Assembly: GCA_022117465.1 (NCBI GenBank)
Contig: JAHCGZ010000003.1
Coordinates: 62,001 to 126,000, forward strand
Length of the DNA stretch: 64,000 bases
Direction: 5' to 3'
Source: Candidatus Nitrosopumilus limneticus
GTDB taxonomy: Archaea; Thermoproteota; Nitrososphaeria; Nitrososphaerales; Nitrosopumilaceae
Shown in pieces: positions 34,077 through 42,680 of this stretch. Position numbers and translations under genes: made by a program. Position 1 is the stretch's first letter. The number at the start of each line of letters is the position of its first letter. The notes beneath the pieces are model-generated. The model made no database searches. It was not told the DNA's origin and saw only the letters and a program-made list of their open reading frames with translations.

Positions 34077-34568
34077 TTATTTGGTAAATTTTTGCCTTTC
34101 TTTAATATATTGGACAAATGGTGCCCAATCCACCTTCATAAATTTTGTAGGTTCTTTCATAGGATATTTTACCCAATCTTGGGCAATTGCATACTGAAAT
34201 TTTTCTTTTTTGCCTTCTTTTTCATATTCTAGATACAAAACACTACCCCATGTTTTTTCTTCAGAAATAATTATATCAATTTCATCAAATGTTAATTCTA
34301 CATTTTTATTATTTTTTAGATCATTTGAAAGATCTTCTTTATTATATCCATCATGATGAATCATTGTGTTTTTAGATTTTAGAAAATTAACTACTTGTCT
34401 TTGAGTAATGGCTTTCCACCAATTCATTTTTGATTCTGTTTTATGTACAAACATCAAATGGTTATCAGTCAAGACCAACATTCCTTCTCTTCCACCAATT
34501 GAGAAAAAGTTTTTAGATTCTCTCCATACTGAAACTAGATGTGCTTGAATATTTTCATTAGATTCCAT
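34077..34568 (-). CDS. Hypothetical protein with PH/GRAM-like strands
   Basis: The 163-residue product is strand-rich at the start (HLVSVWRESKNFFSIGGREGMLVLTDNHLMFVHKTESK, by parts: GREGMLVLTDNHLMFV), reminiscent of bacterial PH-domain proteins. Later GSVLYLEYEKEGKKEKFQYAI and a C-terminal DWAPFVQYIKERQKF complete a mixed fold. No membrane span. It is encoded directly upstream of cbiE and likely in the same transcript, but its role in corrin synthesis is unproven. Confidence 0.65.
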   Translation of the reverse strand: MESNENIQAHLVSVWRESKNFFSIGGREGMLVLTDNHLMFVHKTESKMNWWKAITQRQVVNFLKSKNTMIHHDGYNKEDLSNDLKNNKNVELTFDEIDIIISEEKTWGSVLYLEYEKEGKKEKFQYAIAQDWVKYPMKEPTKFMKVDWAPFVQYIKERQKFTK

Positions 34569-34640
34569 AACGACAATTTATTAGACTTTATTAAAAAGTA
34601 ATACAATTACCTTTTAAGGGAGATAATATTTTTTTAAACA

Positions 34641-36161
34641 TTGATTAGAGTAGTTTTTACATTTATTTTTATATTATTATCAATTGGATTAGTAAATTTA
34701 GTAGATGCTGCTATATACAATGATCCTGTAATAATAATTCAAACTAATCAAGGTGATATTGTAATAGAATTCTTTATTGCGGATGCAGAGAATCATGTAA
34801 CAAATTTTATTCAATTAAGTAGAGATGGATTTTATGATGGGACATTATTTCATAGAATAATTCCTGGATTTATGATTCAAGGCGGAGATCCTAATACAAT
34901 TAATGGAAATCCAGACACTTGGGGCCAAGGAGGTCCTGATAAAAAATTAAATCAAGAATTTAACTCGATAAAACATAACCGCGGTATTGTGTCTATGGCA
35001 AGATCAGCAGATCCAAATAGTGCAGGCTCACAATTTTTTATTATTCATAAGAATTCAAACTTTCTTGATGGTGAATACACTGCATTTGGAAGAATTGCAA
35101 CAGAAGAAAGTTTTCGGACACTCGATAGAATTGCAGCAGTTCAAACAGAAACTAACGATAGACCTGTAGACCCTGAACAAGTTAGAATTATTAAAACAGC
35201 AATGGTTAATCGTGATTCTGTTTTAGGAATTATTGATTATGTTGAACCTGAACGCACAGGTTCAAGTATAAAAGAAGTAACTGATAATCAAATTTTTGAA
35301 AGTGAAGAACTTGGTATTTCATTTAGTCCACCTGAAGGATGGCTACTACAACAACCAGATCAAAGTACTATAGGGGCACCAGATGTTGCAGCCGTTGGTC
35401 CTAAAACTGACGGAGTCAATCCTGTAATTTCTTTAACGATTGAAAATGCTGCAAATAAAACAATTGATGATTTAATTAAAGAAAAAAATAATCTACTTGA
35501 TGCAGCAATTACTTCAAAACAATTAGAAATACTTTCTCAAAAACTAATCCGTACAAATGTTTATCAAACTGAGGCTATTGGAAATTTTCAAGTAGATGAT
35601 AAGACACTTAAAATTAAATTTATAGACGTAATAATACTTTCAGAAGAAAAATCTTATACATTTGCTTATAATAATTTATTAGATAATTTTGATAATGAAA
35701 TTACAAAATTTAATAAATCATTGGATTCTTTTAAAATACTTTCACAAGACAATACCATAATGGAAATTTCTACAGAAACTTTAGATGAAGAGAAAGGTGG
35801 TGGTTGTCTAATTGCAACAGCCACCTATGGTTCTGAACTTGCACCACAAGTACAACTGTTACGAGAAATTAGAGACAATTCTTTACTAAACACAGAATCA
35901 GGAACTGTATTTATGAAAACATTTAACGAATTCTATTACTCTTTTAGTCCAACAATTGCAGATTACGAGCGTGAAAATCCTGTATTCAAAGAAGCAGTAA
36001 AACTTGCAATTACACCAATGATTTCTACATTATCTTTAATGGAAAATGCAAATTCAGAGTCTGAAGTTTTAGGAATTGGAATTTCAGTTATTGCATTAAA
36101 TTTGGCAATGTATATTGGAGTGCCAGCTATTATAGTAATTGGAATTAAGAAAAAAATCTAA
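34641..36161 (+). CDS. Exported cyclophilin-type peptidyl-prolyl isomerase with C-terminal Cys-box domain
   Basis: The 506-residue product starts at TTG with a signal-like segment (residues 3-22). The cyclophilin domain follows (about 28-190): GDIVIEFF, FHRIIPGFMIQGGDP, GIVSMARSADPNSAGSQFFI, LDGEYTAFGRI. Residues 215-375 form a second, beta-rich domain (ELGISFSPPEGWLL). Near residue 385 is GGGCLIATATYGSELAPQVQ, close to the 'CFI-box' motif known from archaeal surface proteins, then a helical part and a C-terminal membrane span (about 478-500). The protein should fold others outside the cytoplasmic membrane. Confidence 0.88.
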   Translation: MIRVVFTFIFILLSIGLVNLVDAAIYNDPVIIIQTNQGDIVIEFFIADAENHVTNFIQLSRDGFYDGTLFHRIIPGFMIQGGDPNTINGNPDTWGQGGPDKKLNQEFNSIKHNRGIVSMARSADPNSAGSQFFIIHKNSNFLDGEYTAFGRIATEESFRTLDRIAAVQTETNDRPVDPEQVRIIKTAMVNRDSVLGIIDYVEPERTGSSIKEVTDNQIFESEELGISFSPPEGWLLQQPDQSTIGAPDVAAVGPKTDGVNPVISLTIENAANKTIDDLIKEKNNLLDAAITSKQLEILSQKLIRTNVYQTEAIGNFQVDDKTLKIKFIDVIILSEEKSYTFAYNNLLDNFDNEITKFNKSLDSFKILSQDNTIMEISTETLDEEKGGGCLIATATYGSELAPQVQLLREIRDNSLLNTESGTVFMKTFNEFYYSFSPTIADYERENPVFKEAVKLAITPMISTLSLMENANSESEVLGIGISVIALNLAMYIGVPAIIVIGIKKKI

Positions 36162-36168
36162 AAACTAA

Positions 36169-37527
36169 TTACCAGACATCATCCACTTCATCAAGTAATT
36201 TGTATTCTTTTTCAGTTTCACGTTTAATGTAATTTAATCGTGAAACATCTCTATCAAAAAATAAATCTATTACCCAATCAAGATATACACGTGTTTTTTT
36301 GTCAAATGTTGGTATTTTTGATAAATACACATTTGTCCAAATTAACCAAGCTAAAAACCCTGAAATATTTATTCCAAAAATTGTTGCAATACCAGTTCTC
36401 TTTCCAATAACTGCTAATTGTCCTTTAGAGTGATAAACAAATTTTTCTTTTTCAGAATTTTTTATTAATGAAATTAAATTTTTTGCAGCTAATTTTGCTT
36501 GTGCCTCAGCAACTTGTGCAGTTGAAGGAAATGGTTTATTTGTAATTGGATCTATAAACAGTGCGCAATCACCTATTGCAAATACACCTGGAAATTTTGA
36601 GACCTCAAGAAAATCATTAATTACAATTTTACCTTTTTCAGTATGGAACATTGATCTTTTAATTGTATTAACAGGAGTAATTCCTGCTGTCCAAATCATA
36701 GTTTTTGTAAATATAGAATTAATTTCAGACAGATTAGTAGAATCATTTGACGTTTGTTCCAATGATTTTATGGTAACTTCATTTCCATCAAAACTTGTAA
36801 CAGCTTTATTTAATTGAATATCGATACCTTTTTCTGATAATTTCTTTTTCGCAAATTCTGCTAATTTTTTATTAAATCCAGGTAAAATTTCTCCCAATGA
36901 CTCTAAAACAATTACTTTAAGATCATTTTTTTGGATGCTAGGATAATATTTTTGTACATCTAAAAGTAAGTCCATTAATTCTCCTGCAGTTTCAATTCCG
37001 GCAAAACCACCACCAACTACAACAAAATTCAAAAAACTTTTTCGAAGAATTGGATCAGTTTCATTTTCTGCTTGTTCAAGCATATCAATTATTCTATTTC
37101 GCAGCATTACAGCATCATTTAGTGTTTTTAGTGTGTATGCATTTTTTTCAACATCAGCCATACCAAAAAAATTAGTTTCACTACCAAGTGCAACTACTAA
37201 AAAGTCATAATGAATAGAAATACTTCTTTTGTCTTTTGTTCCCCATAATGTAACTAATTTTCCATACGGATCAATATTTTTGATTCTTCCTTCATAGAAT
37301 TTTGTTTTCTTACAAATAGTTCTAATTGGAAAAACAATGTGCCTAGTTTCAATCATGCCTGAAGCTACTTGTGGTAACATTGGTGTAAATAACAAAAAAT
37401 TATCTTCTCCAATCATTACTAATTCAATTTCAGGTTCATTACCAAACTCTCTTTCTAATTTTTTTGCACATTCTACTGCTGAAAAACCACTTCCTAAAAT
37501 TACAATTTTTTTCTTATTTTTTACCAA
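36169..37527 (-). CDS. ndh: Type II NADH dehydrogenase-like FAD oxidoreductase
   Basis: The 452-residue flavoprotein has an FAD loop VILGSGFSAVECAKKLE (about 9-25), the central NAD loop VVVGGGFAGIETAGEL (about 168-183), TMIWTAGITPV, and FAIGDCALFIDP for FAD. The C-terminal region with SGFLAWLIWTNVYLSKIP is the membrane-attaching helix of NDH-2. It would pass electrons from NAD(P)H to quinone without proton pumping. Convergent with the cyclophilin gene (7-bp gap). Confidence 0.9.
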   Translation of the reverse strand: MVKNKKKIVILGSGFSAVECAKKLEREFGNEPEIELVMIGEDNFLLFTPMLPQVASGMIETRHIVFPIRTICKKTKFYEGRIKNIDPYGKLVTLWGTKDKRSISIHYDFLVVALGSETNFFGMADVEKNAYTLKTLNDAVMLRNRIIDMLEQAENETDPILRKSFLNFVVVGGGFAGIETAGELMDLLLDVQKYYPSIQKNDLKVIVLESLGEILPGFNKKLAEFAKKKLSEKGIDIQLNKAVTSFDGNEVTIKSLEQTSNDSTNLSEINSIFTKTMIWTAGITPVNTIKRSMFHTEKGKIVINDFLEVSKFPGVFAIGDCALFIDPITNKPFPSTAQVAEAQAKLAAKNLISLIKNSEKEKFVYHSKGQLAVIGKRTGIATIFGINISGFLAWLIWTNVYLSKIPTFDKKTRVYLDWVIDLFFDRDVSRLNYIKRETEKEYKLLDEVDDVW

Positions 37528-37596
37528 TAATTTTCTCTTATATTTTGAATAATTAAATGGTAGTAGTTAAATATTAAAAAATAGCACTAGTTTTTC

Positions 37597-38259
37597 TTAT
37601 TTTCTCATAATATCTGAATGTAGTATATCATAAGCTCTTGATGAATCTCTTTCATTTAGAATTATTGTAATATTATCTTGGCTAAAAAATGCATTAACTA
37701 ATTCTACACCATTTGCATGTAATACCTCTGCGACATATGACACAACATCTGATTGATTTTGTGAATTTGGTATTGAAATTCTTATTTTTGCAAGACCTGT
37801 ACTAAACATATCTTTTCTTTGTGAAACACTATTGAAAATTTGTCTTATATCTTCCATATCTTCTGTAAGAAATCTAAATGAATCTGACAATCTAAAAAAT
37901 TCATAATTATTAGTTACCTTGGAAAATTTATCTAAAATAGACATCGGATCCATTTCATTTGAATCCTTTACTGAAAACCTAACATCCATAATTCCATCTG
38001 TTAATGCTAATCTAGCATTTTTCAAAACTGATTCATCTTTCATTTCATCCTTAATTTCAAATGAGTCTGCGTATCTTTTGATTGCAACTACCACAGTATT
38101 GAGATTAACCGAATTTCCTAACATTTTTTCTATTTCTGGTTGAATCTTTACTGCTAATGCCGTATAATTGATCAAATCCATTTTCATACAATCATAAATT
38201 GAGCGATTTCTTGTTATGATTTCTCTTACAACTTCAGGAATGGACATGGCTGTTCTCAT
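37597..38259 (-). CDS. ACT-like domain protein with N-terminal regulator-like region
   Basis: The 220-residue product begins MRTAMSIPEVVREIITRNRS, DLINYTALAVKIQPEIEKML, like a DNA-binding or helical module, followed by a pattern of beta-alpha-beta-beta units (LTDGIMDVRFSVKDSNE; LAKIRISIPNSQNQSDVVSYVAEVL; VELVNAFFSQDNITIIL) that resemble ACT domains. Proteins with this plan are common in Nitrososphaerota. It is divergent from hsp20 across a promoter with an inverted repeat. Ligand and target unknown. Confidence 0.7.
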   Translation of the reverse strand: MRTAMSIPEVVREIITRNRSIYDCMKMDLINYTALAVKIQPEIEKMLGNSVNLNTVVVAIKRYADSFEIKDEMKDESVLKNARLALTDGIMDVRFSVKDSNEMDPMSILDKFSKVTNNYEFFRLSDSFRFLTEDMEDIRQIFNSVSQRKDMFSTGLAKIRISIPNSQNQSDVVSYVAEVLHANGVELVNAFFSQDNITIILNERDSSRAYDILHSDIMRK

Positions 38260-38295
38260 GAAGATTATTATATTATGTCAGTTATAATAGGATTA

Positions 38296-38349
38296 TGTAA
38301 TATTATGATCTATATTTGTAAATATTTATATAATGTCATAAATATTACA
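38296..38349. promoter_or_regulatory. Inverted repeat in the hsp20 promoter region
   Basis: TGTAATATTATGA (38296-38308) is matched by TCATAAATATTACA (38336-38349), its reverse complement with one extra A. The arms are 27 bp apart. The right arm ends 14 bp before ATG 38364, so it covers the transcription start region of hsp20, while the left arm lies toward the divergent ACT-like gene. This fits a repressor binding two dyad halves. An AT-rich composition makes chance repeats more likely, so the call is moderate. Confidence 0.45.
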
Positions 38350-38363
38350 TATATTAGATTAAT

Positions 38364-38858
38364 ATGACAAGTTTCTTCGAAACCGAAATTGATAGAATCT
38401 TCAAAACAATGTCAAATTCATTTTTTGATACAAATGATATTTTTGAAGAATTCAAAGGTAATTCCAATTCTGGCCCAATTTTTTACGGTTACACAATGAC
38501 TGTTGGTCCAGATGGGAAACCTTCTGTTCAGGAATATGGAAACGTAAAACCAAAACAACTTCCTACTTCAGATACCAGAGAAGCAATTGTTGATACGATT
38601 GTTGATGAAAAGGAAAAAGTAGTGAAGATAATAGCTGAAATGCCAGGAGTTGAAAAAACAGATGTCAAAATTTTTGTTGACAAAAATGTTGTTGATATTT
38701 CTGCAGAACATGGTGATAAAAAATATCATTCCAAAGTTCCACTACAGCATAAAGTTGATGAAAACTCTGCAACAGCATCTTACAAAAATGGTGTTTTAGA
38801 GCTTGTTTTCAAACAAACTGTAGAAAAACAAACTGGTAAAAAAGTGGAGGTTGAATAA
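38364..38858 (+). CDS. Hsp20 family small heat shock protein
   Basis: The 164-residue product has a central alpha-crystallin domain (about 70-160): EKVVKIIAEMPGVEKTDVKIFVDKN in parts, with AEMPGV and the C-terminal ASYKNGVLELVFKQ (the GVL motif of all sHSPs). The N-terminal region is longer and variable (FYGYTMTVGPDGKPSVQEYG), typical of archaeal Hsp20. It holds unfolding proteins without ATP. Possible control through the inverted repeat just upstream. Confidence 0.93.
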   Translation: MTSFFETEIDRIFKTMSNSFFDTNDIFEEFKGNSNSGPIFYGYTMTVGPDGKPSVQEYGNVKPKQLPTSDTREAIVDTIVDEKEKVVKIIAEMPGVEKTDVKIFVDKNVVDISAEHGDKKYHSKVPLQHKVDENSATASYKNGVLELVFKQTVEKQTGKKVEVE

Positions 38859-38933
38859 CTTCCTCTTTTTTAGATATTTTTATGGCTAAAAATTGTAGAA
38901 TACTGTAAATACTATGTAAAATGAGTTGAACTA

Positions 38934-39152
38934 ATGAAACTTTATCTTGATTTTGAACCTTGTAAAGAGTGCAAAGAAATGATGAATGAATTAAGTAGTC
39001 CTGAAATGCTTTTTGCTGATGAAAAAACAAGATCTGATCAATCTGCAAAATTTCTAAGACATTTAACTTACAATCACAACGAAGTTGTTCAAGCTGTAAT
39101 GGAGGATCTTCCAAAACAGAAAAAGGATCAAGAACCTGATTTTTATCAATAA
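38934..39152 (+). CDS. Small hypothetical protein with CxxC
   Basis: The 72-residue product starts MKLYLDFEPCKECKEMMNEL with a C-x2-C at residues 10-13, then a helical, His-containing stretch (AKFLRHLTYNHNEVVQAVME). It may bind a metal or form a disulfide. It lies 75 bp after hsp20 on the same strand and ends 1 bp before the convergent ureD stop. No family recognised. Confidence 0.65.
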   Translation: MKLYLDFEPCKECKEMMNELSSPEMLFADEKTRSDQSAKFLRHLTYNHNEVVQAVMEDLPKQKKDQEPDFYQ

Positions 39153-39153
39153 T

Positions 39154-40077
39154 CTAATTTTTTCTTATTTTAGTAAATTCAGCTTTTAAAATTTCTTTTC
39201 GAGTAATTCTTAAAACATCATAAATTTTATCAAAAATATCTTCAGTATTATTTCCTAAAATTTTAACAATGATTCCTGATTCATTTGGTAGAATTGATGT
39301 ACCTATTGAAACTAATTCTGATTTTTGTATTTTTTCATAAATTTTTCCTTCTAGATTCTCTATGTGGGTCTTTTTTGTTAAAACATACATAGTTCCAACA
39401 ATATTGTATTTCCCTAAAACTCCTTTTACTTTCATATTATATTTTTTAGGTTCTATTTTCATATTTTCTAAACATCTAAACTTATTGTTTTGATTTTTAC
39501 AATATGTTCTAAGATAACAAATATCATAATCGAAATTTTCTTTCATTGCTGTTCGTCCAGGTGTTAAAACTTCTGAATAAATTAGAGTTGCATTATCATG
39601 TATATTCAAATTCACTTTTTGATAATATCTAGAATTTTTGTATGGAATTATTTGATCTGGAATATATTCCAAGTAACAATTTTCATCTAATGTAATGTTC
39701 ACTATTTGTGATGCAGAATTCGAATTCATACTATAGATTCTGGTTGCACCTTGTGTAGTAATGTGACTAATTGCTTTATTTTTTAATGTGATATCTGTCT
39801 TGTATCTGTCTCCTTGCAAAATTCCACCTGAAGGCGAAATAATATACAAATATGCCATACCTGGAAGTGAACTTTCAGGATATACGGCTCGTTGAATTTG
39901 TAAAGGAACTTGTGAAAATTGTTTTGTTATGACTGTTTTTAATTCACTATTTTCTTTTAATTCTACATCTAAAATTCCAACTTTACCTGATTTTCCAACT
40001 TCTAATTGTTCTATTTTCATATCATATTTTTTTACTTCTTGTGGAGTTTCATCTGAAATTAATTTTATGTCATTCAA
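39154..40077 (-). CDS. ureD: Urease accessory protein UreD (UreH)
   Basis: The 307-residue product is the scaffold that, with UreF and UreG, delivers nickel to apo-urease. Recognisable are MAYLYIISPSGGILQGDRY (the SPxGGxxxGD motif), HITTQGATRIY, YLEYIPDQIIPYKNSRY and YSEVLTPGR. It is the last gene in the minus-strand order ureE-F-G-D. The UreG stop lies 3 bp upstream, indicating one operon. Confidence 0.94.
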   Translation of the reverse strand: MNDIKLISDETPQEVKKYDMKIEQLEVGKSGKVGILDVELKENSELKTVITKQFSQVPLQIQRAVYPESSLPGMAYLYIISPSGGILQGDRYKTDITLKNKAISHITTQGATRIYSMNSNSASQIVNITLDENCYLEYIPDQIIPYKNSRYYQKVNLNIHDNATLIYSEVLTPGRTAMKENFDYDICYLRTYCKNQNNKFRCLENMKIEPKKYNMKVKGVLGKYNIVGTMYVLTKKTHIENLEGKIYEKIQKSELVSIGTSILPNESGIIVKILGNNTEDIFDKIYDVLRITRKEILKAEFTKIRKN

Positions 40078-40080
40078 ATC

Positions 40081-40737
40081 TTACACTTTTTTTAAACTTT
40101 TTGATTTAGGTTGAGAATCTAATAATAAATCATGAATAATGTGTTCTGCAATTTTTTTGATTCCTTGGTCTGTTTTGCAATTAATAAATTCAAACGGTTT
40201 TTCTTTTCTTATTTTTTCAGCGTCTGCTTTCATCATTTCTAAATCTGCACCAACTAATTCTGCAAGATCTATTTTATTTATAATCAAAAGATCACAATTG
40301 GTAATTCCTAAACCACCTTTTCTTGGATATTTATCCCCACCAGCAACATCAATTATGTAAATAAAATAATCTGCAAGAATTGGACTAAATGTAGTAGTTA
40401 CGTTGTCTCCACCGCTTTCAATTATAATTAAATCTAATTCTGGATGAGTGTCTTCCATTTCTTCTATTATCGCTAAATTCATTGAAGGATCCTCTCTTAC
40501 TGCTGTATGTGGACATCCTCCTGTAGCAAGTCCAATTACCATATTTTCTGGTAATAATCCTTTTTTTGTTGCTAAATTATTTCTAATTCTATCTGCATCC
40601 TCTTTTGAGATAACATCATTTGAGATAATGCTCATACTGTAACCAACTTTAGCTAGTATAGGCACAAGACATTCAATTAACATGCTTTTTCCAGAACCTA
40701 CTGGTCCTCCAATCCCTATTCTTGGTATATGAGTCAT
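40081..40737 (-). CDS. ureG: Urease accessory GTPase UreG
   Basis: The 218-residue product is a SIMIBI-class GTPase that hydrolyses GTP during nickel insertion. [13 protein letters not shown] is the P-loop (about residues 8-20). [19 protein letters not shown] holds the nickel-binding CPH motif. [23 protein letters not shown] and [15 protein letters not shown] cover switch and specificity regions. It lacks the long His-rich N-terminus of some bacterial UreG. Confidence 0.97.
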   Translation of the reverse strand: MTHIPRIGIGGPVGSGKSMLIECLVPILAKVGYSMSIISNDVISKEDADRIRNNLATKKGLLPENMVIGLATGGCPHTAVREDPSMNLAIIEEMEDTHPELDLIIIESGGDNVTTTFSPILADYFIYIIDVAGGDKYPRKGGLGITNCDLLIINKIDLAELVGADLEMMKADAEKIRKEKPFEFINCKTDQGIKKIAEHIIHDLLLDSQPKSKSLKKV

Positions 40738-40754
40738 AAAGCGAAAATTAATTT

Positions 40755-41468
40755 TTATGTAATAAACATTTTAGAATCCATTTTTTCATGTGACATTTGA
40801 ATTATATCAAACTCTGGTGCAAATTGCCACATATCAAAAAGTGATTTATTAGAATTTTCTTTTAAAGTTTGAATAATTATTGGTTTTATTTCATGAATAA
40901 TTTTCTGACCTTCCAAATGTTGAATTAATCCTAATCTTAATGCTGCTCCTATAACACTAACTGTAAAACCATATAGTAACATTGTAAGACTTTTTTCTTT
41001 TCTTATTTTTAAAGCATTACAACATATTGCAAATGCAACTGGAAATATACCATGAACCTTTTTTTCTTTAATTGCATTTTGATATTCATTTAACATATCA
41101 TCATCTTTTACAAATTCTGAAACACATTTAATTAATTGAATTCCTGAATTAACTGATGCCTTTCTTATTTCTTTTATTGGTTTCATAATGAAAGCAACTT
41201 CGTCTGCTTGAATAATTTCCTCAAAATCTTTTTTTAGAGCATTTATGTAGGTGTTTGAAAGTGCTACACAATCTAAAGGTCCTATTTGTTGTTCAATATT
41301 TACTTTAATCATATTTTTAATATCTTCCACTCCTTTAATGTCATTATTAGAAAAAAGAAATTCTAATCCGTTAGATGTTGCATAAAGTCCTGTAGGAAAA
41401 AATGAGTCTGAAAGCTGCATAACTGCAAGATCCTCATTACTTTCATCAATGTTCATGTACATCAGCAC
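40755..41468 (-). CDS. ureF: Urease accessory protein UreF
   Basis: The 237-residue all-helical product has [23 protein letters not shown]-type N-terminus (in parts [10 protein letters not shown] and SNGLEFL), [17 protein letters not shown] and [17 protein letters not shown], all characteristic of UreF. It is the GTPase regulator of UreG in the UreDFG complex. Its start overlaps the end of ureE by 23 bp, so the two are probably translationally coupled; a shorter start at the Met in MNIDESNE is possible. Confidence 0.93.
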   Translation of the reverse strand: MLMYMNIDESNEDLAVMQLSDSFFPTGLYATSNGLEFLFSNNDIKGVEDIKNMIKVNIEQQIGPLDCVALSNTYINALKKDFEEIIQADEVAFIMKPIKEIRKASVNSGIQLIKCVSEFVKDDDMLNEYQNAIKEKKVHGIFPVAFAICCNALKIRKEKSLTMLLYGFTVSVIGAALRLGLIQHLEGQKIIHEIKPIIIQTLKENSNKSLFDMWQFAPEFDIIQMSHEKMDSKMFIT

Positions 41469-41919
41469 TTGTATGAGGCAAAAATATTTGCTCTTCTATT
41501 TTTAATTCTATATGATCAATAATTTCTATGAAAAGTCTTTGAAATATTTCTAATTCTGAATTTTCTTGAATTGGAAATAATATCATTTTATCCTTAATTG
41601 CAATTGGTCTGTGCCTATTTCCAATAATATGGCCTAATAATATGGCTATATTTTGATTATTTTCTTTTAATTTTACTGAAATTACCTTTTCAGGAATTTG
41701 TTCAACAACAATTTTTGTTTCATTATTTCCAATAATATCTCCATGTTGAAGTTTAATGCCTGAATCTAGATTAATTCCTATATCTGTGCCTAAATCTGTC
41801 TTTTTTCTTAGAATTCTTTTTTCTAAGTCAATTCGTGAAATTACTAATTTTTCAAAATTAGTTCGATCAAATTTAGTCGATTCAAAAATACTTCCTAAAA
41901 CTGAATTAATTTTTATCAT
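41446..41919 (-). CDS. ureE: Urease accessory nickel chaperone UreE
   Basis: The 157-residue product shows ILRKKTDLGTDIGINLDSG, the UreE N-terminal domain, and LLGHIIGNRHRPI, the metal-binding domain helix with the conserved GNxHxP. The C-terminal tail ends HTSADVHEH, short but His-containing, and would bind nickel. It is the first gene of the minus-strand accessory operon, divergent from ureA across an 82-bp promoter region. Confidence 0.92.
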   Translation of the reverse strand: MIKINSVLGSIFESTKFDRTNFEKLVISRIDLEKRILRKKTDLGTDIGINLDSGIKLQHGDIIGNNETKIVVEQIPEKVISVKLKENNQNIAILLGHIIGNRHRPIAIKDKMILFPIQENSELEIFQRLFIEIIDHIELKIEEQIFLPHTSADVHEH

Positions 41920-41970
41920 AATTACTTTTTAATTCTGATAAAGTTATAGTTTTGTAATTTATGTTTGAAT

Positions 41971-41980
41971 TATTATATAC
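41971..41980 (+). promoter_or_regulatory. TATA box of ureABC
   Basis: TATTATATAC is centred about 28 bp upstream of ATG 42005, the usual archaeal spacing to the transcription start, so ureA mRNA is probably leaderless. The short divergent spacer must also hold the ureEFGD promoter. Confidence 0.55.
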
Positions 41981-42004
41981 AGTAATTGAATACTATAACT
42001 ATTG

Positions 42005-42310
42005 ATGCTTACTCCTAGAGAATTAGAAAAATTAAATATTTTTGTTGCAGCCGAATTAGCTCGTAAAAGACAGGGTAGAGGACTAAAATTGAATCATCCA
42101 GAAGCTATAGCTATTATTTCTGATCATATACTAGAAGGCGCAAGAGATGGAAGATCTGTCTCAGAGTTAATGAGTTCTGGAAAACATGTGCTAAAAAAGA
42201 ATCAAGTATTGCCAGGAGTTTCTGAATTAATTCATTCTATACAAGTTGAAGCTACTTTTGATGACGGTACAAAATTAGTTACTGTGCATGATCCCATAGG
42301 TGAAATTTAA
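42005..42310 (+). CDS. ureA: Urease gamma subunit
   Basis: The product (101 residues) begins [21 protein letters not shown] with [15 protein letters not shown] and [15 protein letters not shown], then [30 protein letters not shown]. These are near-invariant in UreA. It forms the structural gamma subunit around UreC. The start may be TTG 42002 one codon earlier. Gene order ureA-B-C is conserved, with ureB starting 2 bp after its stop. Confidence 0.97.
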   Translation: MLTPRELEKLNIFVAAELARKRQGRGLKLNHPEAIAIISDHILEGARDGRSVSELMSSGKHVLKKNQVLPGVSELIHSIQVEATFDDGTKLVTVHDPIGEI

Positions 42311-42311
42311 A

Positions 42312-42680
42312 ATGAATCCTGGAGAATATTTTTTGTCTGAAGAACCAATAATTGCAAATGCTGAAAAAATTACAATTTCGCTAGATGTTAAAAATACTGG
42401 AGATAGACCAATTCAAGTTGGATCTCATGCACATTTTTTTGAAGTGAATAAAGCATTAGAATTTCCAAGAAGAAAGTCTTATGGATTTCATCTGAATATT
42501 TCTGCAGGCACATCTATAAGATTTGAGCCTGGAGATAGTAAAAAAGTAGAACTAACAGAATTTTCTGGAAAAAGAATTGTTTATGGATTTAGTGGATTAG
42601 TAAATGGTTCATTAACTGAAAAGAAAAATGAAGCATTTTCTAAAGCAAAGGAACAGGGATTTTTAGGTATGGAATTATGA
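42312..42680 (+). CDS. ureB: Urease beta subunit
   Basis: The product (122 residues from ATG 42312) has [15 protein letters not shown], the block [21 protein letters not shown], and the end [18 protein letters not shown]. These match UreB over its full length. An upstream GTG at 42300 overlaps ureA but lacks similarity there. The end overlaps ureC by 4 bp (ATGA), a sign of coupled translation. Confidence 0.97.
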   Translation: MNPGEYFLSEEPIIANAEKITISLDVKNTGDRPIQVGSHAHFFEVNKALEFPRRKSYGFHLNISAGTSIRFEPGDSKKVELTEFSGKRIVYGFSGLVNGSLTEKKNEAFSKAKEQGFLGMEL

